From Apodemus sylvaticus (taxonomy: Eukaryota > Chordata > Mammalia > Rodentia > Muridae), in contig NC_067495.1 in NCBI RefSeq assembly GCF_947179515.1, forward strand, positions 26,516,924 to 26,580,923: a DNA stretch of 64,000 bases, read 5' to 3'. Every line of letters starts with the position of its first letter. Position 1 is the stretch's first letter. Position numbers and translations under genes: made by a program. Positions 46,521-60,284 of the stretch are shown here, piece by piece. The notes under the pieces were generated by a model. The model saw only the letters and a program-made list of their open reading frames with translations. It ran no database searches and was not told the DNA's origin.

Positions 46521-47371
46521 TTTTGGATTATAATTAAAACAGATCCCCTGTCCCCTTCCTCCCCTCAAAGCCTCCCTTATATCTCCCCTTGCTCTCTTTC
46601 ACATTCATATGCTCCTCTTCATTACTTGTTGATATATGTATCACTTTGGTTCATAGGTGCCATAGCTCTGTGACTTGTCGTTGCTTCTCTAGCTTGAAAG
46701 CTTACATAGCTCCTTCTAACATTATAAAAGCAACCTAGTCCTCAGAAAGGACTCTTTTTTCATTACTTTTATTTTTTTATAGTCCAACTGTTGCCTACCT
46801 CCTGGCCTATTTCCCACAGTTCCTCGTCCTATTCTTCCTCCCCCTGTCTCCAAGAGGATATCACCCACCCCTGCTAGGCCTCTCTACTCCCTGGGGCCTC
46901 AAGTCTCTAGAGGGATAGGAGCATCTTCTCCCACTGAGGCCAGACCAGGCAGTCCTCTGCTGTATATGTGTTGGGAGACTCAGACTAGCTTGCATATACT
47001 GCCTGGTTGGTGGCTCAGTCTCTGGGAGATCACATGTGTCCAGGTTAGTTGAGAATGGTGGACTTCCTATGGGGTCACCTCCTACTAGGCTTCTTCCAGC
47101 CTTTCTCTAATTCAACAACATTGATCCCCTACTTCAGTCCAATGTTTGGGTGTAAGTATCTGCATCTGTCTAAGTCAGCTAGTTGTTGAACCTCTCAGAG
47201 GACAGCCATGCAAGTCATATGTTAGGTCCTCTAGCTCTTGTGTCTGAAGTGCATTGTATCTCTGGGAGACAACCAAGGGCAACAGCAACAACCCATATTG
47301 TCAATTGGACTCCCCTGGAAAACAACATGAATAGGGGTATCTCATACCTGGTATTTGTGGTTTTGTTAGAT
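46521..47371 (-). mobile_element. Old L1 3'UTR fragments
   Basis: 46540-46680 is a C/T-rich 3'-end-like piece. 46745-47300 begins with a T-rich run and contains gaccaggcagtcctctgctg, gttggtggctcagtctctgg and acctctcagaggacagccat, a signature of older rodent L1 3'UTRs on the - strand. There may be two separate fragments. Confidence 0.6.
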
Positions 47372-47755
47372 AGTCTGTCTTAGGATTCCCATTGCTGTGA
47401 AGAGACACCATGACCAAGACAACTTTTACAAAGCCTTACATTTAATTGGGGGTGGCCTAGAGTTTCAGAAGTTTGGTCCATTACCCTTGTTGCTTGAAGC
47501 ATAGTGACTTGCAGGTAGACATGCTGCTGGAAGAGTCAATAGTTTAACATCTTGATTTAAAGGAAACCAAGAGGAGACTGTTTTTTTCATACTAGGCAAG
47601 CTTGAGAATTTAAGACCTCAAAGCCTCAACTTTGCAGTCACAACCTTCCTCTAACAATGCCACATTTCCTAATCGTGCCACTCCCTATGGGCCAAGCATT
47701 TGACTACATGAGTCTAAGAGGGCCAAACATATTCAAAGCACCACATAGTCTATGG
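47372..47755 (+). mobile_element. Dispersed rodent repeat (RMER1-like), copy 2
   Basis: Starts ttaggattcccattgctgtg and aagagacaccatgaccaaga; ends near gggccaagcatttgactaca and aaacatattcaaagcaccac. Same family and orientation as 19666-20005 and 61825-62192. Confidence 0.65.
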
Positions 47756-50700
47756 CTGTTTCAGGGAGCATTGTCAGCCCAAGTTATGTAACTTCATTTA
47801 ACTTATATGTTTATATGGATCCACATTGACTGTTTTTTTCCCCTACCTTAGTTATTTTTCTCATTTTCATGCTCCTTGTTAGCTGATTACTCTATAGAAA
47901 CACTACAGAAATCTACAGAGCATTTTTTTCATTTTAATACCCTGATATGTAATTATAGTTTCTTTTAACCTGCAAACCATTTCCTCAGTTCTAAGATTTG
48001 GTAAGACTTCATTTAAATACTCCTTCAGTGTATGATAGTCAAGCTGGAACAACAGTAGGACAAACAGTATTTTCCATCTTTCAAATATCATCTTTTTTCT
48101 CATATTTGACTTATATTAATTTTTAGTATATTCCAAGTTTTGTTTTGATCAGGATAAAGGGTAATATCTGTATTGATGGGATAGTAAGAGCCTACTTGTC
48201 TTCTAGGTTAAAGGGTAAATTTGACCCCTGTTATTCCATCTTGAGGAAAGGTAGAACTCACTGACATGATTTTGAATGTTTGATTTGGTTATTTAATTTG
48301 ACACATTAATAGAATGCAAGTAAATGGAAAACGACAATTTAAATCATTGAAATAATTGTCAGAAATGGCATGAACTTGTAAATGCTAAGAATGTGGTTGT
48401 TTTAATCAATGAAGATTAAATTTATTAAATACACAGTCTTTGAACTCAATGTCTGAGGATAAAATTTTATTAAGAAATTAATAATTGGCATGCATAGACA
48501 TGAATATTTATATCCTAAAGGAGAAATCAGTTTTGCTCTAAAAATGTTTCATCAAAAGATCTGTTTAAAAGTAACATATCCTAATATATTTAAACTTATA
48601 ATTGCTTCAGATTATTTTTTTAACTTCATGTTAACTGCTTCGAGGAAAGAAACTGTGTCTCCTGTTTAGTAATAGGTCTTTACATGTCAAATTTTCACAC
48701 CTGCCTCTGGATACTGTGGTACATTCACAGTTATTCGCTTTAATAAAACTCAATTTACTTCAGTGAATACTCAAGCTACACCTTCCATGTTAGTCAATAA
48801 TGTACAAAAATGCAAGATAACTCCTTTATGTGGGTGGGTTTATGACCAATGGCATGTGTGAGCAAACATCAACTGACCTAAAGGGCCGATTTAGGTTTAG
48901 AAGCCACAAGATGCCCATTGCAAATACTTATCACTGTGGTGGCTGCTCAAGGGCACTTTAGAGAATATGTGAGCAAATGAGCACTGAAGTATTCCAGCAA
49001 AATTGATCTAATTAGAAAAATAAAAACAAAAAAATAGAAGTATCAGAAAGAGAAGAAATATGGGGTATCGAAGAAATTTATGTGCCAATAGTTGTTTTGT
49101 GTATACAATGAACAACTTGATATAAAAAGTAATATTTGAGAAGATATAAGCAGGAATGAGGGGGTAAAACCTGAAATAAGAGACACATAAATATAAATGA
49201 TGCTTTTATTTCCTCAGAAGATGTGAGGAATGATAGAGCCATACACAAGCTGAGGTTATGCTGAGCCCAGTGTGCTTCTTTCTCTGCTCCAACTATCCCT
49301 AGGCCTAGGCCTGGAAGCTTCTAGCCTCCATACAATCTAACCTTGAAGGCTAACTGATTCAATTTGGTTTCTCTCAGCTTCTGATCAAATTGCTCTTCTT
49401 GGCCTCATACTAACTTTGGCAATCTGTTCTAGTCTTCTGGCTCCTTCTCCTTCTCTGCCTCATTCTGTTTTCACCTGTATCTACTTTCTTCTCTATCTGC
49501 AACCTCTCTCTCTAAAACCGTCCCTGTAAAACACTATACACATATATCACCACCGCCTTTTTCTTTCTTGCTGTTCTGAAATCACCTATCTTTCCTGTTT
49601 CTTTTTTCAAGAGTTGGACATATCTTACTCTATCAAATCGTTCTCTGATTTTTCACTTTGCCTGCCACTCAATTGGATATCACTTTCAAACATGGCTCCT
49701 GCCTTCTACAACTTACCTTACCTTCATTGTTAGGGTTTAAATGTGTAAGCTAAGTACATGTCTGATATCAAGACAGATCATACTGTATTCATGTCATGTT
49801 TGCATTTTGGCTAAATCATATAATCCTAGGTCTTTGTGTGTGATCCCTAGCCAAAACAGCCATGTTGTTGGATTAAAATTTCTTGAAAAGTAAGCACTAA
49901 AGATCTGGGAGAAGGGGAGGGGTCATTTGTTAAACTACAAGATTGATTGTATCAAGTTGTAATCTAGAAAAATAAACTAATGTAAACTCTCCACATGGAG
50001 GTAATGAATTCCTCTGGATCTGCTAGCCTCTTCTTTGGACCTCTGTCCCTCTTCTATTGTCTTTGTATTTGCCTTATTCCTCTACTAGACAACTTTTCAT
50101 TTAGATAGTTATTTTAAACTTATAATGATTTGAAGGCTACTGACAAGAAATAGAAATGTTCACTACTTAAAAGATTAACAACTTTGTTTTTCAGCAAGGC
50201 TTTGGTAAAACATCTTGCAATTATGCATAGGTTAATTCCTCTAATTCTCTCATCATTTAGATTTAACTATAATTACTAGCCACTTGAAATACAACTTCTA
50301 AGTTGCAGTTCTCCACTATCTATCTCAAGGAAAAAAATCCATATAGGTAAGTACCATGGTATTATTTTTAATCAAAAGGTTAATTGAATGAATTAATCTT
50401 TGTGTTTGAATATATTTTGCATGGAGTTTGGAATAAATAATTTAAATGAGTTTGAATCAAATCAGCATGATATTAAATGAATATTAAAGCTTAGGAAGTA
50501 AGTTAAAAACTGGTGTTCTATTAATTATGTAGCAGATTTAACCTGAGAAGACAGAAAGCTGAGAAAGACTCTAAAATCCTCCTAGAATAACTAGTACCTC
50601 ATTATAAATCATCTTGTAAAATGCATAGTGTTCATCCTGGCAGTTTCTGAAAATAGAACAATGGTTAGCACTTAAGTAAACCTTTGGAATTCCAGGAAGA

Positions 50701-51589
50701 GAAGACAACAGCAGAACTCTTAAGTCATCATTCTCACATCCACTAAGAAAATGAAAAGACAGTCAGATATAGACTTTACACAGAGAGCTTTTAGAAGGAG
50801 CAAAATGTGACACCATCCATCAGGAACTTTTCTATAACCCCTGTGGGTCTGTGACATTGTGTAGGTAGGAGCTTATGAGCAGTATTGTTCTTTGGTCAGC
50901 AAACAAAAAAATATAAAAGCCAAAGGAGTACATTATTGTTCAAAATCAAATATGCATTACGCAAAAACAATGTAGACTTCAAAGTAATAGGAAGCAAGCA
51001 CATGTACCTAAATGTTCTTTTGTTCTTTATGTGAATTAGTTAAATCATATGAGATGTGTCCCATCTCTCTTATGATGTCTATTGTAAACATCTTCTAAGG
51101 AATTGTTATAAGCATTCTCTCTCCCAGTCTCAAACCACAGGGACCAAGCACTTCAGATTGATTTAAGAATAAAAAGAAGTCCTCACCACTCAAAAACATA
51201 ATACAACACTGCTCCTGGTCCATTTGGGCTCACCTGAGATTGGCCCAAACTAGAGCAAACAACAAAACACAATAGTCGTGTGATGCCAAAGGATTATAGA
51301 ACTTAACTGAATGAATTACCATTGACTGAAGCTAAAAATATTCAATAAATAAAGTAGTATCAGATAATAAACTATACAGTAAATTATGTATCCTTGGGCC
51401 TATGCTGATTATACATTACATATTACATATTGCATATTATATCTTATATGTTAAATGACTGAAAGTTAGGAATAAGTGTTTCAGGTAGATGGATGGAATA
51501 TCAAATAATTTATAGACACATTCCGTTCCAAAGGAGTAAATCATATCTCCTCATTAAGTGAGGGCTTCGCGTAACAATTTCATTCTACC
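47756..51589. other. No gene seen: mostly unique; an unclassified C/T-rich segment at 49205-49880
   Basis: About 3.8 kb. The part from 49260 to 49680 is rich in CT and CTT motifs and has the feel of a rodent LTR, but I cannot place its ends or family. The rest is AT-rich single-copy DNA. Confidence 0.4.
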
Positions 51590-51690
51590 CTGGAATGATG
51601 ATATATACCTCTAATTCCCAGCATGCAAGAGACAGAAGCAGGCCTATTTCTGTGATTTTGAGACCAGCCTGGTATATATTAGTGATTTCT
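51590..51690 (+). mobile_element. B1 SINE, partial and diverged
   Basis: gatatatacctctaattccc, agcatgcaagagacagaagc and ttgagaccagcctggtatat follow the B1 order. The right third is missing. Confidence 0.65.
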
Positions 51691-52559
51691 AGTCTAATTA
51701 GTGCTACTTGGTATGATTCTGAGAGGAAAAGTACAGAATGGAAAGACCTGGTACTGTACATACTACATACACTACTGGTAAGTCATATGAATAAGGTATG
51801 CTATGATGTGACAGGACTTTTTTAATTTTATTTTTTATTAGATATATTCTGTATTTACATTTCAAATGATTTCCCCTTTCCTTCCCTCCCCCCAAAATAC
51901 CATAAGCCATCTTCCCTCCCCCTGTTCCCGAATCAACTCCCTCCTGCTTCCCTGTCCTGGTATTCCCCTACAGTGCTGCATTGAGCCTTTCCAGGACCCA
52001 GAGCCTCTCCTCACTTTGATGTCCAACAAGGTCAGCCTCTGTTGCATATGCATCTGGAGCCATAGGATCCATGTGTATTATCTGGTTGATGTTTTTGTCC
52101 CTGGGAACTCTGGCAATACTGGGTGGCTCATATCATTGCTCCTCCTATGACACTGCAAAACCCTTTAGCCCCTTGGGTCCTTTATCAAGCTCCCCAATTG
52201 GGGACCCTGTGATCAGTTCAATGGATGGTTGAGAATGTCCCCCTCTGTATTTGTCATACACTAGCAGAGCCTCCCAGGTGACAGCTACATCTGTCACTGG
52301 TCAGCAAGTGCTTGTGGGCATCAATATTAGTGTCTGTGTTTTGTAAGTTTATTTGGGATGGATCACTAGGTGGGACAGTCTCTAGATGGTCCTTCCCTCA
52401 GACTCTTCTCCACAGTTTGTCTCTGTATCTCCTCCTGTGGGTATTTTTCCCCCGCGTCTAAGAAGGACCAGAGTATCCATACTCTGTTATTCTTTCTTCT
52501 TGAGCTTCATTTGATATATGAATTATGTCTTGGGTATTCCAAGATTCTGGGCTAACATC

Positions 52560-55500
52560 CACTTAGCAGTGAGTGCATACCATGTGTGTTCTTTTGTGAT
52601 TGGGTCACCACACTTAGGATATTTTCCAGTTCTACCCATTTGCCTAAGAACTTCATGAATTCATTGTTTTTAATAGTGGAGTAATACAATTTTCTGTATC
52701 CATTCCTCAATTGAGGGATATCTGGGTTCTTTCCAACTTCTGACTATTATAAATAGGGCTGCTATGGACATAGTGGAGCATATGTCCTTATTACATGCTG
52801 GAGAATCCTCTCAGTATATGCCCAGGAAGGGTATAACAAGGTGTTCCAGTACTATAATGAACAATTTTCTGAGGAACCACCAGAAAAATTTCCAGAGTGC
52901 TTTTACCAGCTGGAAATCCCACTAGCAGTGGAGGAGTATTCTTCTTTCTCCACATCTTTGCCAGTACCTGCTGTCTCCTGAGTTTTTGATATTAGCCAGT
53001 CTGACTGGTGTGAGGTGAAATCTCAAGATTGTTTTAATTTTCATTTCCCTGATGACTAAGGATGTTGAACGTTTCTTTAGGTGATTCTTAGCCATTTGAT
53101 ATTCCTCAGGTGAAAATTCTTTGTTTGGCTCTGTACCCCATTTTTAATAGGGTTATTTGGCTCTCTGGAGTCTAACTTCTTAAGTTCTTTGTATATATTG
53201 GATATTAGCCCTCTGTCAGATGTAGGGTTAGTAAAGACCTTTTCCCAATTAGTTGGTTGCTGTTTTGTCCTATTGACAGTGTCTTTGCCTTACAGAAACT
53301 TTGTAATTTTATGAGACTCCATTTGTCAGTTCTTGATCTTAAAGCATAAGCTATTGGTGTTCTGTTCAGGAAAATTTCCCCCTTGCACATGTGCTCAACA
53401 CTCTTCTCCAGTTTCATTTGTGTGTGTCTCATTTTATGTGGAGGTCCTTGATCCATTTGGACTTAGCTTAGGACAAGGAGATAAGAAGGGATCAATTTGT
53501 ATTCTTTTGAATGCTAGCCACCAGTTGAACCAGCACCATTTGTTGAAAAGGCTATCCTTTTTCCATTGGATGGTGTGTTAGCTCCTTTGTCAAAGATCAA
53601 GTGTCCATAGGTGTGTGGGTTCATTTCTGGGTCTTCAATTTGATTCCATTGATCAACCTGCCTGTCACTGTACCAATACCATGCAGTTTTTTTAAAAGAC
53701 TATAGCTCTGTAGTACTGCTTGAGGTACAGGATACTGACTCCCCCAGAAGTTCTTTTACTGTTGAGAATAGTTTTAGCTATCCTTGTTTTTTTTTTCTTT
53801 TTTTGTTATTCCAGATTAATTTGAGAATTGTTCTTTCTAACTCTATAAAGAATTGAGTTGGGATTTTGATGGAGATTGCATTGAATCTGTATACTGCTTT
53901 TGGCAAAATAGCCACTTTTACTATATTAATCCTGCCAACCCACGAGCATGGTAAATGTATCCATCTTCTGAGGTCTTCAATTTCTTTCTTCAGAGACTTG
54001 AAGTTCTTGCCATACAGATCATTCACTTGTTTGGTTAATGTCAGACCAAGATATTTTATATTGTTTGTGACTATTGTGAAGGGTGTCCTTTCCATAACTT
54101 CTTAGTCTGTTTATCCTTTGAGTATAGTAAGGCTACTGATTTGAGTTAATTCTATATCTGGCCACTTTGCTGAAATTATCAGCTGTAGGAGTTCTCTCGT
54201 GGAATTGTTTGAGTCCCCTAAGTATATTATAATATCATCTGCAAATAGTGGTAATTTGACTTCTTCCTTTCCAAACTGTATCCCTTTGACCTCCTTTTGT
54301 TGTCTAATTGCTCTAGCTAGAACTTCCAGTACTATATTGAATAAATATGGAGAGAGAGGGCAGGCTTTAGTGAGATTGTTTCAAGTTTCTCTCCATTTAG
54401 TTTGATGTTGGCTACTGGTTTGCTTTATATTGCTTTTACTATGTGTAGGTATGGGCCTTAAATTCCTGTTCTTTCCAAGACATTTAACATGAGAGGATGC
54501 TGAATTTTGTCAAATATTTTTTCAACATCTAATGAAATGACCATCTGTTTATTTTCTTTGAGTTTGTTTATATAGTGGATTGCATTGATGGATTTCCATA
54601 TATTGAACCATCCCTGCATCCCTGGGATGAAGCCTACTTGATCTAGTTGAATGACCTATTTGATGTGTTCTTGGATTCGGTTGGCAAGAATTTTATTATT
54701 TTTGCATCAGTATTCATAAGGGAAATGGTTCTGAAGTTTTCTTTCTTTGTAGCGTCTTTGTGTGGTTTAGGTATAAGTATAATTGTGGCTTCATAGAACA
54801 AGTTGGGTAGTGTTCCTTCTGTTTCTATTTTGTGGAATAATTTGAAGAGTATTGGTGTTAGGTCTTCTTTGAATGTCTGATAAAATTCTGCACTAAAGCC
54901 ATCTGGTCCTGTGCTTTTCTTGGTTGGGAGACTTTCAATGACCAGTTTTCTTTCTTTAGGGGTTATGGGACTGTTTAGATGATCTATTTGGTCCTGATTT
55001 AATCTTGGTATTTGGTATCTGTCAAAGAAATTGTCCATTTTATCTAGATTTTCTGGTTGTGTTGAGTATAGGCTTTTGTAGTAGGATCTGCTGATTTTTT
55101 GAATTTCCTCAGTTTCTGTTGTTATATCTCCCTTTTCATTTCTGATTTTGTTAATTTGGATACTGTCTCTGTGCCCTCTGGTTAGTCTGCCTAAGGGTCT
55201 ATCTATCTTGTTGATTTTCTCAAAGAACCAGCTCCTGGTTTTGTTGATTCTTTGTATAGATCTTTTTCTTTCTACTTGGTTAATTTCAGCCCTGAGTTTG
55301 ATAATTCCTGCTGTTTACTCCTCTTGGGTGTATTAATTTCTTTCTGTTCTAAAGCTTTCAGGTTTGCTGTTAAGCTCCTAATGTATGCTCTCTCCAGCTT
55401 CTTTTTGGAGGCACTCAGAGTTATAAGTTTTCCTCTTACCACTGCTTTCATTGTGTCCCATAAGTGTGGGTATATTGTGCCTTCATTTTCATTAAATTCT

Positions 55501-56318
55501 AAAACAGTCTTTGATTTCCTTCCTTATTTCTTCCTTGACCAAGTTATCATTGAGTAGAACATTGTTCAGCTTCAAGCAAATCATGTGGCTTTCTGTTGTG
55601 TTTGTTGCTATTGAAGCCCACCCTTACCCCATAGTGATCTGATAGGAGGCATGGGTTTAGTTCTATCTTGTTATATCTGTTGAGGTTTGCTTTGTGACCA
55701 GTTATATGGTCAATTTTGGAGATGCTACCATGAAGTGCTAAGAAGAAGATATATTCTTTTGATTTAGGATGAAATGTTCTACAGATATCTATTAAATCCA
55801 TTTGGTCCAAAACTTCTGTTAGTTTCACTTTATCTCTGTTTAGTTTGTGTTTCCCTGATCTGTACATTGAGGAGAGTAGAGTGTTGAAGCCACCCACAAT
55901 TATTGTGTGAACTGCAATTTGTGTTTTAAGCTTTAGTGAAGTTTCTTTTACGAATGAGGGTACTTGTACTTGGAGCATAGATGTTCAGAATTGAGAGTTT
56001 TTCTTGATAGATTTTTCCTTTGATGAGTATAAAGTGTCAGTGTACTTCCATGTCTTTTTTTGATGACTTTTGGTTGAAAGTCAATTTTCTCTAGTATTAG
56101 AATGGCTACTCCGGCTTGTTTTCTTGAACGATTTGCTTGGAAAATTATTTTTCAGCCTTTTACTCTGAGGTAGTGTTTGTCTTTGACACTGAGATGCATT
56201 TCCTATATGCAACAAAATGTTGGGTCCTGTTTACATATCCAATCCATTAGTCTATGTCTTTTTATTGAGGAATTGAGTCCATTGATGTTAAGAGCTATTA
56301 AGGAATAGTGATTGTTGC
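52560..56318 (-). pseudogene. L1 ORF2 pseudogene: endonuclease, reverse transcriptase, C-terminal domain
   Basis: The endonuclease is near 55550-56300 (readable SFVKETSLKLK and IIVGGFNTLLSS, where the GDF of intact copies is GGF). The RT follows, with NQDQIDHLNSPITPKE and KKSTGPDGFSAEFYQ near 54800-55000 and the catalytic FADD intact at 54234-54245. PFTIVTNNIKYLGLTLTKQ is near 54080, and the C-terminal domain continues to about 52560. Numerous stops and frameshifts separate these islands, so no full protein is possible. ORF2p would nick DNA and copy L1 RNA at the target. Confidence 0.92.
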
Positions 56319-56399
56319 TTCCTGTTGTTTTTTATGTAAATTTTATGTTTATGTAGTTATCTTCTTTTAGGTTTGTTGAAAGAAGATTAATTTCTTGCT

Positions 56400-57441
56400 T
56401 TTTCTAGTGTGTAGTTTCCCTCCTTTTATTGGTATTTTCCATTCATTATCCTTTGAAGGGCTGGATTTGTGGAACGATATTGTGTAAATTTGTTTTTGTC
56501 ATGAAATACCTTGGTTTCTCCATCTATGTTAATTGAGAGATTTGCTGGGTATATCAGCCTGGGTTGGCATTTGTGTTCCCTTAGGGTCTGTATGACATCT
56601 GTCTAGGCTCTTCTGGTTTTCATAGTGTCTGGTAAGAAGTCTGGTGTAATTTATATGTTACTTGAACTTTTTTCTCTTACTGTTTTTAATATTCTTTCTT
56701 TGTTTAGTACATTTGGCATTTTAGTTATTATGTGACCGGAGGAATTTCTTTTCTGGTCAAATCTATTTGGAGTTCTGTAAGTGTCTTGTATGTTCATGGG
56801 CATCTCTTTCTTTAGGTTATGGAAGTTTTCTTCTAATTTTTTGAAGACATGTATTGGCCCTTTAATTTAGAAATCTTCACTCTCTTCTATACCTATAATC
56901 CTTAGGTTTTGTCTTCTCATTTTGTCCTGGATTTCCTGGATGTTTTGGGTCAGGAGCTTTTTGCATTTTGCATTTTCTTTGACTGTTGTGTCAATGCTTT
57001 CTATGGTATCTTCTGCATCTGAGATTCTCTTTTCTATATCTTGTATTCTGTTGGTGATGCTTGCATCCATGACTCCTGACTTCTTTCCTAAGTTTTCTAT
57101 GTCCAGAGTTGTTTCCCTTTCTGATTTCTTTATTGTTTTTATCTCTGTTTTTAGATCCTGGATGGTTTTGTTCAATTCCTTCACCTGTTCGGCTGTGCTT
57201 TCTTGTAATTCTTTAAGGGCTTCTATCTGTTTACCTGTGTTCTCCTGTATTTCTTTAAGGGAGTTATTATGTCCTTCCTAAAAGCCCTCTATCAGCTCAT
57301 GAGCTGTGATTTTAAATCCAAATCTTGCTTTTCTGGTGTATTGGGTTATCCAGGACTTGCTGTTGTGGGAGAATTGGTTTCAGATGGTGCCATGTTGCCT
57401 TGATTTCTGTTAGTAATGTTACTACATTTGCCTTTTGCCAT
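56400..57441 (-). pseudogene. L1 ORF1 pseudogene
   Basis: The start codon at 57441 begins MAKGKCSNITNRNQGN. The coiled coil is readable at 56867-57184 (KELNKTIQDLKTEIKTIKKS, then GVMDASITNRIQDIEKRISD). The RNA-binding half lies left of it with frameshifts. A stop follows shortly after the N-terminal region (TTASPG). It is inactive. Confidence 0.9.
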
Positions 57442-57690
57442 CTGGTTATGTCTGATGTTAGTTGGTTCTGCTGCCTCTGGCTTATGCTTGCCTCTCCTGT
57501 ATGCCTGCAAACCTGACTCAGCACCCCTGGGTGACTGGCTCTCTCCTGGCACAGAGAGTGCTGTGGCACTGCCCAGCTCCTGGGTGCAGGTGAGGCCCTG
57601 GCAGACTGTGTCCCAAGTGATCTTACACCTGGGTGTTCCCTGTGTTCCTGGCTGCACCCACCTTCTCAGTCACAGAAGCAAAGAATGATG

Positions 57691-58074
57691 GGATGTTTTA
57701 TATGTGAAATGAGAAAGGCAATTATCTCTTCAGTCTTCCTGTAAGTCCATAATCTTTGTTTAGACATAAGAAAATATTTAATAACTCTAAATTGAGAGAC
57801 ATTCTAAAGAATTTCTGAACAATATTCCTTAAATCTATCAAAGCCATCAAAAAAGAATGGTCCAGAAAAGGGGAAATCATTTGAAATGAAATTAAATATA
57901 TCAATAAATTTAAAAAAAAAGAATATTTACAGGAGAAAAATAGAGTCAAATAACTCATAATGAAAAAGCAATGCTGAAATATCATGTAGTATTTTACAAG
58001 AAACCCCTGAATGACTAAATCATAAGCTAATCTTAGGTCCTGTGTTCATTTGTAAATTGTTCTCAAAGGAGCAG

Positions 58075-58122
<48 letters not shown>

Positions 58123-59814
58123 TATATATATAGGATATATATATCCTTACACACACACACACACACACACACACACCACAAAGTAGAAATGCACTTGGCT
58201 GCCTAGAAGTCTACCTTGTAAATAATCTTGTAAATAATGTGGAATTAGACCAAGGAAAAGAAAAAAAATTTCTCCACAAAAAAAGAATGATGAGTAGGGT
58301 AGAGCAGTACCTATCCACTGGAGGTATAGGAATGTTATCATAAAATATGTAAAATTGGCACAGGATATGGACTTAATTTGAAACACAAATACTTAGTAAT
58401 TCTGAGAACGTGCAAGTTCAAAATCCCTTATCCACACTTCTATAAATCCTCCAAACTCTGAAAACCAAAAGGTTTCCTATAGCTCAGCTGGCAGCAAAAT
58501 CTGCTGGAAACTGATGGGAGACTAATTATAGCCTTTACATATCCCATTTAGTGTGAATATTCATACTGTTTTCCAACGAAATATTAATGTGTTTGATTAC
58601 AGGGTCTTCCCCAAGCCCCACTAGGAGTAAGTAGTGTGTAATATATATTTATATACTACAGTATTACCTTAATAAAATTTGAAAAACTCTGGATTGCTGT
58701 GCATAATAGCTCCCATGAGGTTCACAGGGGATAAGTTTATAATAGTAAACATATTGAATTACATAAATGTCCAATTTTATATAGCTTGAAAGCAAGAGCC
58801 ACAAAAGCAAAAAGAAGAAATCAAGAAGAAAAATCTTTGAAACACTGGGAGTGTATATGCCCACCTCATTAATAATACATTATTTTCGTATTATATCTTT
58901 ACTTTGCAAATTTGCTTTGCATTCTTTATTATTATTTTAACCACAAAATAAATTGTGGCAGTAAGCATGGCCAACACTATTACAATTATTTTACAAAAAA
59001 GAGGAATAACTAGAGAAGGTTCACCAAACAAAGAATAGGGTCTTGCTACAAGAGCTGCTAACCACTAGTGCCCTTGATCTGTGCGTGCAGTAACTCTGAT
59101 GGTATAGGGTTTATTCAATTGTTATTTTCAACATTTGGGTAAAAATATAACAAAGCTTCTTCAGCAATGATTTCTTTGGTGTTTGTAAGACTGTGTGGAA
59201 ATCATTCTGTCAGAGATCTTTGTGAGGGTGGTGGTAAGAGTCAGGGAAATGTCCAATCCAACTATATTCTGTGTTTAGACAGATCTTTAAAATATGAGGA
59301 TAGTTTTATGATTCATTTTGCCTCTGCAACTTACATCTTCCATGAGACAGATTGTTATCTTCCCTTATTATTTATACAAAATCCAGGTTTCAAAGTGTCA
59401 TTCAAGTAAACATATAGCTATTAACTGATAATTTATTTCATTCTGTTACTATCTAATTGTAATAATAATTTGTATCCTTGTAAACATAAATATATTACGT
59501 ACAATACCAAGGTGAAAATAATTGTCTATTTAGTAATAAATTAATAGAAAATATAATTTCAGATTCATAAAGCTACTTTATATTCAAACATGGTCACACC
59601 AAATTTTATATGTATTTATAATTATGGCATAAAATAGAAAGCACAGTATTTATTTATTCAATCTATAATACTTAGCATTCCAGACTGTTTAAGGTCCTCT
59701 CTTTTGCTGTTGTACATTTTTATTTTTACTATCAAAATTTCCTGATATTAATAGTCAAATTTGAAAGACACATTTCATATATAATTGGAAGACCATGATC
59801 ACAGTACACTTAGG
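57691..59814. other. No gene seen: AT-rich intronic DNA with a compound microsatellite
   Basis: About 2.1 kb. Apart from the microsatellite at 58077-58176 I recognise nothing. The - strand frames here are short and hydrophobic by base composition. Confidence 0.5.
58077..58176 (+). repeat. Compound (TC)n-(TA)n-(AC)n microsatellite
   Basis: TC at 58077-58118, TA at 58120-58132, and AC at 58148-58176. Confidence 0.95.
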
Positions 59815-60030
59815 AGAGAGGTTCCTAACCTTCCAAATACTGATACTCTTTAATACAGTCCCTCATATTGTGGTGACCTCTAATCATAAAATTATTTCCA
59901 TTGCTATTTAATAACTGCAATTTTCTACTATTATGAATCATAATGTAAATATCTGAATTTGACAATAGTCTTAGATGACACCTATGAAAGGATCATCCAT
60001 CCTCCAAAGGTATCTAGAAATTTGGTTACA
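59815..60030 (+). mobile_element. URR1-like DNA transposon remnant
   Basis: Contains gaggttcctaaccttccaaa, tttaatacagtccctcatat, ataaaattatttccattgct and atgaatcataatgtaaatat, in the same order as 8188-8500 and as the rodent URR1 family. Confidence 0.6.
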
Positions 60031-60284
60031 AACCAGAGCTTTAGGATAATGGCCCATGTATCATAGGTACTCATTAAGCATTTACTAACTGAAAAAAAAA
60101 ACTAATTCTACAGCATTTATTGAGATGATCTTTTGCAACTTCTAAAAATTCCAAGGTTAAAAATATCCTTGAATCTGAGTCTCTTACTGGTCATATGTAC
60201 CCATGGCCAAACCAGTTTCTATGTACTCTAGAATTACTCTCTATCCTTTTTTTTTGTTTTGGTTGTTTCCCTCAAGTGTGTGTG

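Larger units (their letters stand above)
51818..57690 (-). mobile_element. Nearly full-length L1, inactive
   Basis: About 5.9 kb on the - strand: T-rich 3' end at 51818, a long 3'UTR (to about 52560), ORF2 (about 52560-56318), ORF1 (about 56400-57441) and a short 5'UTR remnant to about 57690. It is older than the L1Md copies: the 3'UTR is about 740 bp against about 260 bp in the copies at 7062 and 26513. Both ORFs are broken. I could not find a clear target-site duplication, so the exact ends are approximate. No monomer array is seen at its 5' end. Confidence 0.93.

Noticed and set aside
51595..51825. 76-codon frame
   Set aside because: It begins in a diverged B1 and runs to the edge of an L1; it has no domain and no conservation evidence.
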